Origin: a bacterium
GTDB taxonomy: Bacteria > Patescibacteriota > Saccharimonadia > Saccharimonadales > UBA4665
Reading direction: 5' to 3'
Assembly (NCBI GenBank): GCA_021811625.1
Contig: JAJZNU010000005.1
Coordinates: 99,365-163,364, forward strand
Length of the DNA: 64,000 nucleotides
The notes below the pieces were generated by a model, which made no database searches, was not told the origin of the DNA, and was given only the letters and a program-made list of their open reading frames with translations. Positions 15,810 through 26,941 of the stretch are shown piece after piece (positions within the stretch are counted from its first letter, which is position 1; each line of letters begins with the position of its first letter). The position numbers and the translations under genes were made by a program.

Positions 15810-16376
15810 TTAGAAAACATATGGCACTATGGATTTGACTCGCTTCTTATATACTTTGTATTCCTTGGAAAAGTGCTTCACCAGTAACTCCTCTTCTAAT
15901 CGACATTTGGCGTTAAATCCCAAGAAGAAGGCTAATAGTAGCACGAAGGCAAATACCTGGCCAATATTAATCGCCGTCCCCACTAACATAATGATCATGC
16001 CGGTATAGATGGGGTGACGGACAATGGAGTAGGGACCGTGCTTGATGAGCTTGTGGCCTTTCTTGATGGTTATGTGAGGGCTCCAGTTTCTGCCCAGAAT
16101 AGCCCTAGCCCAAACCGCAAACCCAAAACCCGCCAACACGATTATGTCTGTTAATTCACCCAGTTGGACAGAAGTTTGCCATAAAGTGTATTGCAAAAAT
16201 GTTTTGGTGTATAGCATCACAATGAACACGGCAGCCACCACGAAACTTAGAAGTAAAATATATTTAAAGCTAACATGCCTTTCGATATTTTGTTTAACGT
16301 CAGAACCCTTGATTAGCCAATAGACTATCAACGCCACCCAGCAGACCAGTATAAATATTCCTGTCCAGTTATTCAT
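15810..16376 (-). CDS. Isoprenylcysteine carboxyl methyltransferase-like membrane protein
   Basis: A 188-residue protein with about five membrane helices. It ends in the ICMT/phospholipid-methyltransferase signature: GPYSIVRHPIYTGMI (about residues 115-129), then RLEEELLVKHFSKEYKVYKKRVKSIVP. These residues bind S-adenosylmethionine and the substrate at the membrane face. Bacterial members are mostly uncharacterised and may methylate lipids or small hydrophobic molecules rather than prenyl-cysteine. Two microprotein genes follow on the same strand. Confidence 0.8.
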   Translation of the reverse strand: MNNWTGIFILVCWVALIVYWLIKGSDVKQNIERHVSFKYILLLSFVVAAVFIVMLYTKTFLQYTLWQTSVQLGELTDIIVLAGFGFAVWARAILGRNWSPHITIKKGHKLIKHGPYSIVRHPIYTGMIIMLVGTAINIGQVFAFVLLLAFFLGFNAKCRLEEELLVKHFSKEYKVYKKRVKSIVPYVF

Positions 16377-16550
16377 TATTTCACTAACCGGTTACGCTCT
16401 TCTATTAAGCACAACCATCATTGTACATCGATTAATTCACTCGACCAAGCGACCAATTATTGCACACTGCCATACTGACGCACATCTACGCGTCAGGGTG
16501 AGGCCGGGTGCGTCATAGTAACATTGAAAGTAAATCATTATGTATCCAAT

Positions 16551-16579
16551 TTGAGTATAGTAGATTAACCCTCTATACT
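16551..16579 (+). promoter_or_regulatory. Promoter placing the start codon at the transcription start
   Basis: TTGAGT (16551-16556) and TATACT (16574-16579) are 17 nt apart. The ATG of the next gene begins 8 nt after the -10 box, at the expected transcription start. The mRNA should be leaderless, and no Shine-Dalgarno sequence is present. Confidence 0.65.
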
Positions 16580-16586
16580 CTTAAGC

Positions 16587-17960
16587 ATGACGGTGAGATT
16601 ACCAATTCCGGGGTCTGATGACGGTACGTGGGGTACGATACTCAATAGCTTTTTAGACGTTTCACATAATGATGACGGCACCCCCAAAGTCTCGGCTCTG
16701 CAGGCCGCTGGCGTAGTGACATCGATCAATAGCGTTACACCACAGAACGGAAACATCGACGTCAGTCCGTCGGCGATTGGGGCGTACAACAAGCCGTCCA
16801 CTGGAATACCGGTCAGTGATTTAGAAAGCTCCGTGCAATCAAGTCTTCAAGTAGCTTCGGCTCTGGCTCCTCCGCCCGGCGTTGCCGTTGGATCGATACC
16901 GGTGGTTACCGGAACGAATCCGCTAACGACAACCTGGCTGCCTACCGTCGATCTTTCAACGTTGGGGTATGCGACGATTTCTGAAATGGACGCCGCGATC
17001 GCCTCAGCCGGAACCACCTCCCTGCCCACTACCTCGCTAATTGGAAGATGGGCGTCTTCGGATCTGAGTGGACTGGCTAATGGTGCCGCCATCACCACGT
17101 GGGCGGCTAATGCTTCTGCGCCGACCGGGACGGGAGCGCTAACCTCGCTTTATAGTTGGCTACAGCCCATTTACAATGATTCGACTCATAGTGTCTCCGG
17201 TTTACCGGCTGCTGTTTTTAACGCTTCCTCGATGAATGCTGTACTGTCTGCCGACTGGTCAAGCAGCACCGTCTACATGGTTATGCGTTCGTTGCGGGCT
17301 AGCACGGATTACAATAATTATGTTCTATATACTGACACGAACGGGGTAGTTCAGCCTCAAATATCTCCAGCCGTCAGCGACGAGTTCATATATCAGGCAA
17401 CCAGCGATCCAACTGTCAATGTTGGCGATACGACGACTGCGGCGGTAACTTTATCTCAAGCCCTGTCGACTGCCGCCGCTATCACCTCTCTTCCGGTAAC
17501 GACTCTGTCATCGGCTATCGTCGAGGGCAATGTGACGGTTATCTCCGGCGCCAACACCCAGACCTTTACCTGTAACCAACCGGTATCGTCAGGGGCGACA
17601 TCAATACCAATCTCTTCCGCCACTCCTAACTTTGCTTATCCCACCAGTTCAACGGTTACGGCCCAGGTCGAGGGTAGCGTCCGTTTGAGCCTGGGGACGA
17701 CTCATCTGGTAACGATGGTTGTCTCGGAGTCTTCAAACGGAGGCTTATCTATAGACGGTGGAACGCTGTTCTCTGGGGCGACTATACCTCCTTCAACTAC
17801 CTTAGGCACACAATTTAATCTTGCTTCATATAACGGGGGCTATGGTAAACAGCCTCACATGGAGCTGATCGATCTGCTGGTCTATGACACCATACACTCT
17901 CAGATTACCATTGACGAGGTTCATAACTATCTGCGGTCGTTATATTCGTTGAGTGTATAA
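16587..17960 (+). CDS. Tail-fibre/LamG-like surface protein
   Basis: A 457-residue protein rich in Ser, Thr, Ala and Gly. The front LPIPGSDDGTWGTILNSFLD with HNDDGTPK is the short N-terminal module seen on phage tail fibre-like and surface proteins of CPR bacteria. Residues ~150-457 have the look of a concanavalin/LamG-type beta sandwich (IGRWASSDLSGLANGAAITTW through GKQPHMELIDLLVYDT), interrupted by a threonine/serine-rich insert. I see no signal peptide or membrane helix. Its TAA overlaps the ATG of the next gene by one base, so the two are translationally coupled. A role in host attachment is inference. Confidence 0.65.
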   Translation: MTVRLPIPGSDDGTWGTILNSFLDVSHNDDGTPKVSALQAAGVVTSINSVTPQNGNIDVSPSAIGAYNKPSTGIPVSDLESSVQSSLQVASALAPPPGVAVGSIPVVTGTNPLTTTWLPTVDLSTLGYATISEMDAAIASAGTTSLPTTSLIGRWASSDLSGLANGAAITTWAANASAPTGTGALTSLYSWLQPIYNDSTHSVSGLPAAVFNASSMNAVLSADWSSSTVYMVMRSLRASTDYNNYVLYTDTNGVVQPQISPAVSDEFIYQATSDPTVNVGDTTTAAVTLSQALSTAAAITSLPVTTLSSAIVEGNVTVISGANTQTFTCNQPVSSGATSIPISSATPNFAYPTSSTVTAQVEGSVRLSLGTTHLVTMVVSESSNGGLSIDGGTLFSGATIPPSTTLGTQFNLASYNGGYGKQPHMELIDLLVYDTIHSQITIDEVHNYLRSLYSLSV

Positions 17961-19255
17961 TGGCTGACCAAACATACATAGTCACTGCCACTCTCCCTGG
18001 TAACAGAAAATACGTCGTGACGTCTGGCGGTTCTGTGGTGACATATACGACCAACGGTCAGGCACCGGGCTATTCGTCGCAGACGTATGCTAATCATACT
18101 AACCCTTTTACTCATGCTTGGGCCATGCCTTTGCCCAGCAACACCTTGATACCGTCAACCTCAAACCAAATGGTTTCAAACATTGTCAACGGTATCACCG
18201 CGAGCGGCTATCAACTGGGCATCAACACGCAGCCGCTTTTTGTCGTACCCGCCGGACAACCGGATGTCACGATCACCGGCAACATTGGTAATACCGGTGG
18301 GTCAGCTCCGATACCGGCAGCCGCTCAAAGCGTCGCTACCGGCGGCGATCAGCCGTTTATCTTGTTCCAGCCTAGTAGTGACTCGTTATGGGAGTTTTGG
18401 GGACTAGATTATAGCAGTGGCGCATGGTCGACCCAAAACGCCGGCTACATGAGCGGTCTATCCAATTCCAAGGGTGTTTTTGATAACGGTAACGGCGTTT
18501 CTGCTTCGGGAATTTCTTATGGCGGTATCATGGTGACACAAAATGACATTGCCTCGGGCGCCATAAACCACACCGTTGGTATATATCTATCCAGCTCGGA
18601 ATCGACCCAGTTTTGGCCGCCGGCCACTAATCATGACGGTGGCGCAACCAATGTCATTGGGCAAGTTGCTGAAGGTATGTGGTTTCGCTTCCCTCCCTCG
18701 ATGTCAATGCCGAGCGGTTTAAATCCATTATCTCAAATGCTTTTTACGGCAATTCAGAATTACGGCTGCGTAATCCATGACCGGGCTTATGGATCATATA
18801 TTCCGTTTGAGTCTCATGGATCATGGGCTCTTAACGGGATGACCGGAACAGACCCATTTACCCAAATAGAGAATGGCCAACCGGATTACTCAGTGATAGG
18901 ATCGTTGCCCCTGGCTAGCTTGGTCCAGATTATCCCTCCAATTTTAGGCAATCCTCCACAAGCCGCTCCAACCGCCCCGGTCCTATCAGTAACTTCGGGG
19001 AGTAATTCTTTAAATCTTAGCTGGCAGGCCATTACTTCGCCGACGGTGGCACTGTTCTATCTGGTGCAATATAGGGTTAGCGGTACAACCAATTGGACAC
19101 CCACCTACCCGTATCCGACGACTAACGCCGCTATAATAACCGGGCTTAATAGTTCCGCCTCCTACGATGTCCAGGTGCTGGTAGCAAATGCCGATAGTGT
19201 CGCCTCCAGCGGAACTTTAGTGGCTTCTAATATAGCGACGGCCTCCACCACCTAG
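17960..19255 (+). CDS. Large extracellular-type protein with C-terminal fibronectin type III domain
   Basis: A 431-residue protein of low charge and beta-rich composition. The C-terminal ~85 residues (TAPTAPVLSVTSG to the end) form an FN3 domain with the usual LxLSW, YLVQYR and ITGL...YDVQV steps. The N-terminal ~340 residues contain FILFQPSSDSLWEFWGLDYSSG and ISYGGIMVTQNDI, which read as a carbohydrate-active or structural surface domain, but I do not recognise the family. No signal peptide is visible, so export would need another route. It is coupled by a 1-nt overlap to the tail-fibre-like gene before it. Confidence 0.65.
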   Translation: MADQTYIVTATLPGNRKYVVTSGGSVVTYTTNGQAPGYSSQTYANHTNPFTHAWAMPLPSNTLIPSTSNQMVSNIVNGITASGYQLGINTQPLFVVPAGQPDVTITGNIGNTGGSAPIPAAAQSVATGGDQPFILFQPSSDSLWEFWGLDYSSGAWSTQNAGYMSGLSNSKGVFDNGNGVSASGISYGGIMVTQNDIASGAINHTVGIYLSSSESTQFWPPATNHDGGATNVIGQVAEGMWFRFPPSMSMPSGLNPLSQMLFTAIQNYGCVIHDRAYGSYIPFESHGSWALNGMTGTDPFTQIENGQPDYSVIGSLPLASLVQIIPPILGNPPQAAPTAPVLSVTSGSNSLNLSWQAITSPTVALFYLVQYRVSGTTNWTPTYPYPTTNAAIITGLNSSASYDVQVLVANADSVASSGTLVASNIATASTT

Positions 19256-19375
19256 TGACCTGCTATTAATGAGTACCGAGAGGTGGTCGGCCACTCTAGA
19301 GCGAGTATGTCGGCTTCCGATTGACTGTCTAGTAGTTTTATACGGCATTTCGCACTTTTGTATTAGTATATAGCT

Positions 19376-19696
19376 ATGAATAATGGCAAAAATAGAATAT
19401 CCGGAGGCGTTGTACACCAATTACCGAAAGATTTAGAGAAAGCTCTGGCTGCCGACAATAAGGCTCTAAAACTTTGGGAGGATATTACACCGCTGGCGCG
19501 CAATGAATGGATTTGTTGGACCGAATCAGTCAAACAGCCCAAGACCCGAGAGAACCACGTCAAGCGAGTAGTTTCAGAACTCAAAGATGGAGTGCGGCGC
19601 CCGTGCTGTTGGATAGGGTGCATTCATCGTACAGATAAGGCTATAAGCCCTTCCGTTTTAGGGATTCTAAACAAACGCGCCAAAAAAACAGCCTGA
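19376..19696 (+). CDS. YdeI/OmpD-associated family protein
   Basis: A 106-residue protein. It matches the short YdeI/OmpD-associated family, with LPKDLEKALAADNKALKLWEDITPLARNEWICWTESVKQPKTRENHVKRV and the ending RRPCCWIGCIHR. Relatives in other bacteria are loosely linked to bacteriocin or antimicrobial resistance, but the mechanism is unknown. It stands alone between the surface-protein pair and queA. Confidence 0.8.
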   Translation: MNNGKNRISGGVVHQLPKDLEKALAADNKALKLWEDITPLARNEWICWTESVKQPKTRENHVKRVVSELKDGVRRPCCWIGCIHRTDKAISPSVLGILNKRAKKTA

Positions 19697-19748
19697 CGAG
19701 TTAACTAATTAGATTCATAGGCAATGTTATAGGTAATAGAATAGCCCC

Positions 19749-19778
19749 TTGACACCGATCGAGCCGAGGAGATAATCT
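19749..19778 (+). promoter_or_regulatory. Promoter of queA-tgt
   Basis: TTGACA (19749-19754) is followed by ATAATC/TAATCT (19772-19778) at 17-18 nt spacing. The queA ATG lies only 8-9 nt further on, so the mRNA is likely leaderless or nearly so. Confidence 0.6.
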
Positions 19779-19786
19779 AGCTTGAC

Positions 19787-22057
<2,271 letters not shown>

Positions 22058-22058
<1 letters not shown>

Positions 22059-22084
22059 ACCGGGACACTGAAAAATGTCCGGTT
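22058..22084. terminator. Hairpin between tgt and ppsA
   Basis: AACCGGGACA (22058-22067) pairs with TGTCCGGTT (22076-22084), giving nine base pairs with one bulged G. It begins at the tgt stop codon and lies between two converging genes. No strong T-run follows, so its strength as a terminator is uncertain. Confidence 0.45.
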
Positions 22085-22116
22085 ACTTACGTAGCGAAAA
22101 ACCGGTAAAACAGTCT

Positions 22117-24480
22117 CTAGCGGCCCAGTGATTCTTCGGTTTTCTTGGTAGCGATGGTCGTTGAGATAACGGTATCGGGAGCCAGAGATATCGAGTCGAT
22201 GCCAGCTTCTACTAAGAAACGGGCAAACTGGGGATAATCCGAGGGCGCCTGACCGCATAGACCGATGTGGGTATGGGTTTTCTTGGCGACCTTTATGACC
22301 CTAGTGATCAATTCTTTGACCGCCTCGTTGTTCTCGTTGTAGACGTGGGCGACGGTATGATTGTCGCGGTCGACACCAAGCGTCAATTGCGTCAGATCAT
22401 TACTGCCTATCGAGAAGCCGTCAAATAGTTCGGCAAACTGTTCGGCTAGAATGACGTTCGATGGGATCTCAATCATGACATATACTTCGAAACCGTTTTC
22501 TCCTTGGACTAGTCCGGCGTCCTTCATGATCGCCAGAACCTTCTTGGCCTCCTCAATGTCTCGACAGAATGGAATCATCGACTTAACATTAGTTAGCCCC
22601 ATTTCGTTTCTAACTTTTTTAATGGCGTGGCATTCCAGTTCGAAAGCCTCACGGTAAGCATCGGAATAATAACGCGATGCCCCTCGCCAGCCAATCATCG
22701 GATTGTCTTCAACGGGCTCGAACTGCTTCCCGCCTATCAGGTTGGCATACTCATTAGTCTTAAAGTCGCTGAACCTGATAATGACATCGTTGGGATAGAA
22801 CGCCGCACCAATGATTCCGACTCCTTCGGCCAACTTATCGACGAAATACTGTTCTTTGTTCTTGTAGCCCTTGGTCATTTGAAGAATAGTCTCACGAGCC
22901 TCTGGATCAGTCAGTTTATCGAAATGCAGAAGGGCCAACGGGTGAATCTTGATGTGCGAATCGATAATGAATTCCTCTCGAGCCAGTCCGACACCGTCGT
23001 TTGGTATCATCGAGTATTCAAAAGCCAAGTCCGGCGAGCCGACGTTCATCATTATCTTGGTTTTAGGCCGGGGCAGATTTTTAATATCGGTGCGATTGAC
23101 CTCGTATTTGAGCACGCCCTCGTAAACATAGCCGTCATCACCTTCGGCACAGCTGACCGTGACTTGTTCGTCATCCTTGAGTTTGGCAGTAGCGTTGCCG
23201 GTGCCGACAACACAGGGGATGCCGAGTTCGCGCGAAACTATCGCGGCATGACAGGTTCTTCCTCCCTTGTCGGTAACTATTGCACTCGATTGTTTCATGA
23301 TCGGTACCCAGTCTGGGTCGGTCATTTCGGTCACCAGGACATCACCGTCTTTAAAGTCGCTGATATTTCTAATGTCGAGGATTTTCTTGACGCGGCCGGT
23401 ACCAATTTTATTGCCGACGCTCGTTCCTTTGGCAATGGGAGTAGCACTGTTTAGGAGCTTATAGGCTTCGACAACGTTGGGATTTTTTCTGGAAGCGACT
23501 GTTTCAGCACGAGCCTGGACTATATAAAGCTTATTGTCATCGGCATCAAGGGCCCACTCCATATCCATCGGCTTATCGTAGTGCTTTTCGATCTCCATCC
23601 CCCAGGCGGCGAGGGTTTTAACTTGCTCGTCGGTGATAGCGTATTTTTCCTGATCCTCTTTGCTGACAGCGATATTTTTAGTCCGGTTGCCGAATGCCGG
23701 AATCATCTTCATCTTTTTGGCCCCGACGCGTTTTTTAAGAATAGCCATGGTCGGCTTGAAGACCACGAACTCATCGGGACTGACTCTACCCTGGACGATA
23801 TTTTCTCCTAAACCGTATATCGATGTGACTATAACCGCATTTCTAAAACCTGACTCGGTGTCTATTGTGAACATGATGCCGGCCGCTTTGGCTCTGACCG
23901 CCACCATTTGCTGAACTCCTACCGAGAGGGCAACCTTCATATGATCAAAATGGTTCTCGATTCTATAGACAATGGCTCGGTCGGTAAACAACGAAGCGAT
24001 ACATTTTTTGGCCGCCAGCAAAACCGCTTTTTCTCCTTTGATGTTTAAATAGGTCTCTTGCTGACCGGCGAAGGAGGCGTTCGGCAAATCTTCAGCGGTA
24101 GCCGAGGAGCGTATAGCTACCACTAGTTTATCCTTGCCGCAAATCCGGCTAAGTTCACGGTAACCCTGGCGTATCTCTTCCTCGAAATCTTTCGGCAGTT
24201 TGGCTTTGACGATCATGGCCCGGATCTTGGCTGCGCGGACGCTTAGATCTTTAATCTCCGATATTTTGACGCCGCCGAGCAATTCCTTTATGGCTTGGTT
24301 TATGCCGGCACTTTCCATAAAGTAATAGTAAGCCTTTGATGTTGTGGCGAAGCCATTGGGTAGATTGATGCCCTTTGGTGCCAAATATCTGTACATTTCG
24401 CCCAGGGAGGCATTCTTTCCACCAACCTCGGGAATGTCAGATATTGATACGTCCTTGAAGAACCTGATGTAGTTGTACAT
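22117..24480 (-). CDS. ppsA: Phosphoenolpyruvate synthase
   Basis: A 787-residue enzyme of normal length with the three expected parts: an N-terminal ATP-grasp domain (GGKNASLGEMY onward, FAGQQETYLN), the phosphohistidine swivel GGRTCHAAIVSRELGIPCVVG in the middle, and the C-terminal PEP-binding barrel with FCRD and SIGSNDLTQLTLGVDRDN. It interconverts pyruvate + ATP with PEP + AMP + phosphate. In fermenting CPR bacteria lacking pyruvate kinase it is thought to run toward pyruvate. It faces an adenylate-kinase-like gene and lies near the mutase fusion and enolase. A TATAAT box lies about 45 nt before the ATG. Confidence 0.95.
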   Translation of the reverse strand: MYNYIRFFKDVSISDIPEVGGKNASLGEMYRYLAPKGINLPNGFATTSKAYYYFMESAGINQAIKELLGGVKISEIKDLSVRAAKIRAMIVKAKLPKDFEEEIRQGYRELSRICGKDKLVVAIRSSATAEDLPNASFAGQQETYLNIKGEKAVLLAAKKCIASLFTDRAIVYRIENHFDHMKVALSVGVQQMVAVRAKAAGIMFTIDTESGFRNAVIVTSIYGLGENIVQGRVSPDEFVVFKPTMAILKKRVGAKKMKMIPAFGNRTKNIAVSKEDQEKYAITDEQVKTLAAWGMEIEKHYDKPMDMEWALDADDNKLYIVQARAETVASRKNPNVVEAYKLLNSATPIAKGTSVGNKIGTGRVKKILDIRNISDFKDGDVLVTEMTDPDWVPIMKQSSAIVTDKGGRTCHAAIVSRELGIPCVVGTGNATAKLKDDEQVTVSCAEGDDGYVYEGVLKYEVNRTDIKNLPRPKTKIMMNVGSPDLAFEYSMIPNDGVGLAREEFIIDSHIKIHPLALLHFDKLTDPEARETILQMTKGYKNKEQYFVDKLAEGVGIIGAAFYPNDVIIRFSDFKTNEYANLIGGKQFEPVEDNPMIGWRGASRYYSDAYREAFELECHAIKKVRNEMGLTNVKSMIPFCRDIEEAKKVLAIMKDAGLVQGENGFEVYVMIEIPSNVILAEQFAELFDGFSIGSNDLTQLTLGVDRDNHTVAHVYNENNEAVKELITRVIKVAKKTHTHIGLCGQAPSDYPQFARFLVEAGIDSISLAPDTVISTTIATKKTEESLGR

Positions 24481-24602
24481 GTTTTTTGGCCTTTATATTT
24501 TAGTTTGACTATTTACTGCTTTATTATACTCTCCTCCAAACATTAGCGCTATACCCTGCCGCTACCGTCCGTCCGATCAGAGTGATATACTGTTTGCAAG
24601 GT

Positions 24603-25217
24603 ATGGATGAAAAAATAAAGAAGCTTAAAGAATGGCTCGGGGCCGGGTCAATAAATCTCTTCGGGCGACCTTTTTCCGGCAAAGATACCCAGGCCGATAT
24701 ACTGGCTAAACTACTGGACGGTCAGGTCATCGGGGGCGGGGAAATTTTGAGAAGTCACGAAGACGCCATTCCCGAGAATGTCCGACTCACTTACAACAAT
24801 GGGGGACTGGCGCCGACAGATTTTTATTTACAATTAGTTCCTCCCTATTTAGCTCAGCCACAGTTCTCTAATCACCCGCTACTGCTCAGCTCAATAGGTC
24901 GCAAACACGGAGAGGAAAACGCTATTGTATCAGCGGCCGAGAAAGCCGGGCATCCGATAGTCGCCGTCATCAACCTGATTATCGAGGAAGATGAGGTCTG
25001 GAAGAGATTCCGGGTCGCCCAGGAAGATCACGACCGCGGCAACCGGACCGACGATTCCTCCGAGGCCCTCAGGATCAGGTTGGAAAAATTTCGTTCAGAG
25101 ACAATTCCGGTTATTGAGTACTACAAGCAGCGGGGAATAGAATTAGACATCGACGGGTCGCTTCCCCGTGGCGTTGTAACCGAAAAGATTATTGATACTC
25201 TACTGTCACGGATCTAA
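24603..25217 (+). CDS. Adenylate-kinase-like nucleoside monophosphate kinase
   Basis: About 204 residues from the ATG at 24603. The P-loop is GRPFSGKDTQADILAKLL where adenylate kinases usually have GxPGxGKGT, and the arrangement after it (GGGEILRSH, then DRGNRTDDSSEALRIRLEKFRSETIPVIEYY) follows the NMP-binding and lid order of adenylate kinases. The lid is short and without zinc. It would convert AMP + ATP to 2 ADP or act on a related nucleotide. A GTG at 24582 gives seven more residues, but the -10-like TATACT at 24586-24591 lies between, which favours the ATG. Confidence 0.75.
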   Translation: MDEKIKKLKEWLGAGSINLFGRPFSGKDTQADILAKLLDGQVIGGGEILRSHEDAIPENVRLTYNNGGLAPTDFYLQLVPPYLAQPQFSNHPLLLSSIGRKHGEENAIVSAAEKAGHPIVAVINLIIEEDEVWKRFRVAQEDHDRGNRTDDSSEALRIRLEKFRSETIPVIEYYKQRGIELDIDGSLPRGVVTEKIIDTLLSRI

Positions 25218-26872
25218 GCGTCTTCCGAAGCACCGGGTATATGGGTAACAGTGAAGGTTCTGGCGAGACCTTCCGGCGTTAAGTCGTAAACCTTGATATC
25301 GCCAAATGGCATTTCCACCCCGGCTATGTCCTGATCGCTGATTGATTCGAGATACTTGGTCAGGGCCCGGATGCTATTACCGTGAGCTACGATAAGGACA
25401 TTCTTTCCGGATTTAAGCAGCGGCCAGATATTGTCTTTATAGAATGGCACGGCCCGTTCATAAACGTCTTTGAGTGATTCACCGTCTTTAATTGGCACAT
25501 CCCAACCGCGGCGAATATTATTGAAGGCTTCTTCGCCAATTTGTTGTTTCACTTCCCATTTGTTCTTCCCGGTGTATTCGCCATAATCTCGTTCGTTAAG
25601 CGCGCCGCTAACCTCGGTGTCAACGTCAAACTGCTGAGAAGCGTCTAAAACCCCTTCCAGAGTTTCCCTGGTCCTTAGCTGCTGTGAGCAAAAAGCTTTA
25701 TCTATTTTAATACCGAGCTGCTTAACGGCCCGGCCGAGCTCCGCAGCTTGTTTAAACCCTTTCTCGCTCAGGTGTACGTCAGTAATGCCGGTCCATTTGC
25801 CGCTGGCATTCCATTCACTCTGGGCGTGTCGGATAACCAGCAATTTACCTACAGTAGGTTTAGGCGCTTCAACCTTGTTGGGGATCTTGTCATACCAGAA
25901 ATCGATAATGTTTTGGGCCGTGGTTTTGTTTATTCTCTCCAGAGCTTCAACGGTATTGAAAGCGTTATGCGGGCTGATGATGACATTGGGCATGTGTTCT
26001 AGCATGGAGACCTCCACGCTATGATTCAGTACCTGATCGGGCACCGTCTCGCTTCTTAGTAAGACAGTTTCCTCATGGTAATTAAGTAAAGCTTCTCCTT
26101 CTACTACGTCAATCGCCGCACCGCCTAAGTGTCCGCTATCGAGTAGCTCGGTTAGGGCTTTAGTATCAACCAATTCTCCCCGGGCGGTGTTTATTAAGAT
26201 GGCGCCCCGCTTCATTTTTTTAAGATTATCGCGGTTCATTATGTGATGGGTTGCCGGCATGTAAGGAACGTGGACGGACAAAATATCACAGCGCTGCAGC
26301 AGCTCATCCAGCCCGACATATTTAAAGCCGTATTCGCCCATCAGCTCGTCTTTGGGGAAGGCGTCGTAGGCCAGGGTCTGCATGGAAAAGCCGCGGGCAA
26401 TGTTGAGTGCTTTCAAGCCGATGTGCCCGGTACCTAGAGCTCCGAACGTTTTTCCCTCAAGATCGTGGCCCATTAACTCTTCACTGGTAAACTCTTCGCG
26501 GTCGGCTCTGAAAACGGCCGGTAGCTTGCGGGTAAGGGCCAGTAACAGGGTGAAGGCATATTCGGCTACGGTCGCTTCTCCGTAAGTCGGGACATTGGCG
26601 ACAACAATTCCCTTTTCGGCGGCGGCAGTCAGGTCAATGTTATCGAAGCCGGTAGAGCGACAAGCTATAAGCTTCAGCTTGGGCATAGTTTCAATAACCT
26701 CTCTGGAAACATTACTGGAGATGAAGACCGATATAACTTCGGCATCCTGATCGGTATTGTCGGGACTAATTTTATCCACCACGTATTCCCAGTGATGGTC
26801 AGTACCGGCCAGAGCTTCGCTTAGTTGTTGCTTGTCCAGGTCAGTCGAGTCGTAGAAGTATATGAGAGCCAT
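25214..26872 (-). CDS. D-2-hydroxyacid dehydrogenase fused to phosphoglycerate mutase
   Basis: A 552-residue two-enzyme protein. Residues ~1-335 form a D-lactate dehydrogenase-type D-2-hydroxyacid dehydrogenase: the NAD-binding LGTGHIGLKALN, the catalytic Arg in INTARGELVD, Glu in DVVEGEALL and His in SPHNAFNTVEA. Residues ~343-552 form a cofactor-dependent phosphoglycerate mutase: RHAQSEWN with the phosphohistidine, ALNERDYGEYTG, and the second His in AHGNSIRALTKYLE. The mutase interconverts 3- and 2-phosphoglycerate, and the dehydrogenase probably reduces pyruvate to D-lactate. There is no stop or frameshift between the halves. The next gene, on the other strand, is enolase. Confidence 0.88.
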   Translation of the reverse strand: MALIYFYDSTDLDKQQLSEALAGTDHHWEYVVDKISPDNTDQDAEVISVFISSNVSREVIETMPKLKLIACRSTGFDNIDLTAAAEKGIVVANVPTYGEATVAEYAFTLLLALTRKLPAVFRADREEFTSEELMGHDLEGKTFGALGTGHIGLKALNIARGFSMQTLAYDAFPKDELMGEYGFKYVGLDELLQRCDILSVHVPYMPATHHIMNRDNLKKMKRGAILINTARGELVDTKALTELLDSGHLGGAAIDVVEGEALLNYHEETVLLRSETVPDQVLNHSVEVSMLEHMPNVIISPHNAFNTVEALERINKTTAQNIIDFWYDKIPNKVEAPKPTVGKLLVIRHAQSEWNASGKWTGITDVHLSEKGFKQAAELGRAVKQLGIKIDKAFCSQQLRTRETLEGVLDASQQFDVDTEVSGALNERDYGEYTGKNKWEVKQQIGEEAFNNIRRGWDVPIKDGESLKDVYERAVPFYKDNIWPLLKSGKNVLIVAHGNSIRALTKYLESISDQDIAGVEMPFGDIKVYDLTPEGLARTFTVTHIPGASEDA

Positions 26873-26941
26873 TTACGTTTAACCATTATAACGCGGGGTC
26901 TATAATAAGCACAAGAAGTATGAGACAATAAGGCCGCAATT

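Noticed and set aside
16587..19255. A prophage
   Set aside because: The tail-fibre-like front is suggestive, but no terminase, capsid, portal or integrase gene is nearby.
22627..23454. 275-codon frame antisense to ppsA
   Set aside because: It lies fully inside the conserved PEP synthase gene and is explained by codon structure on the other strand.
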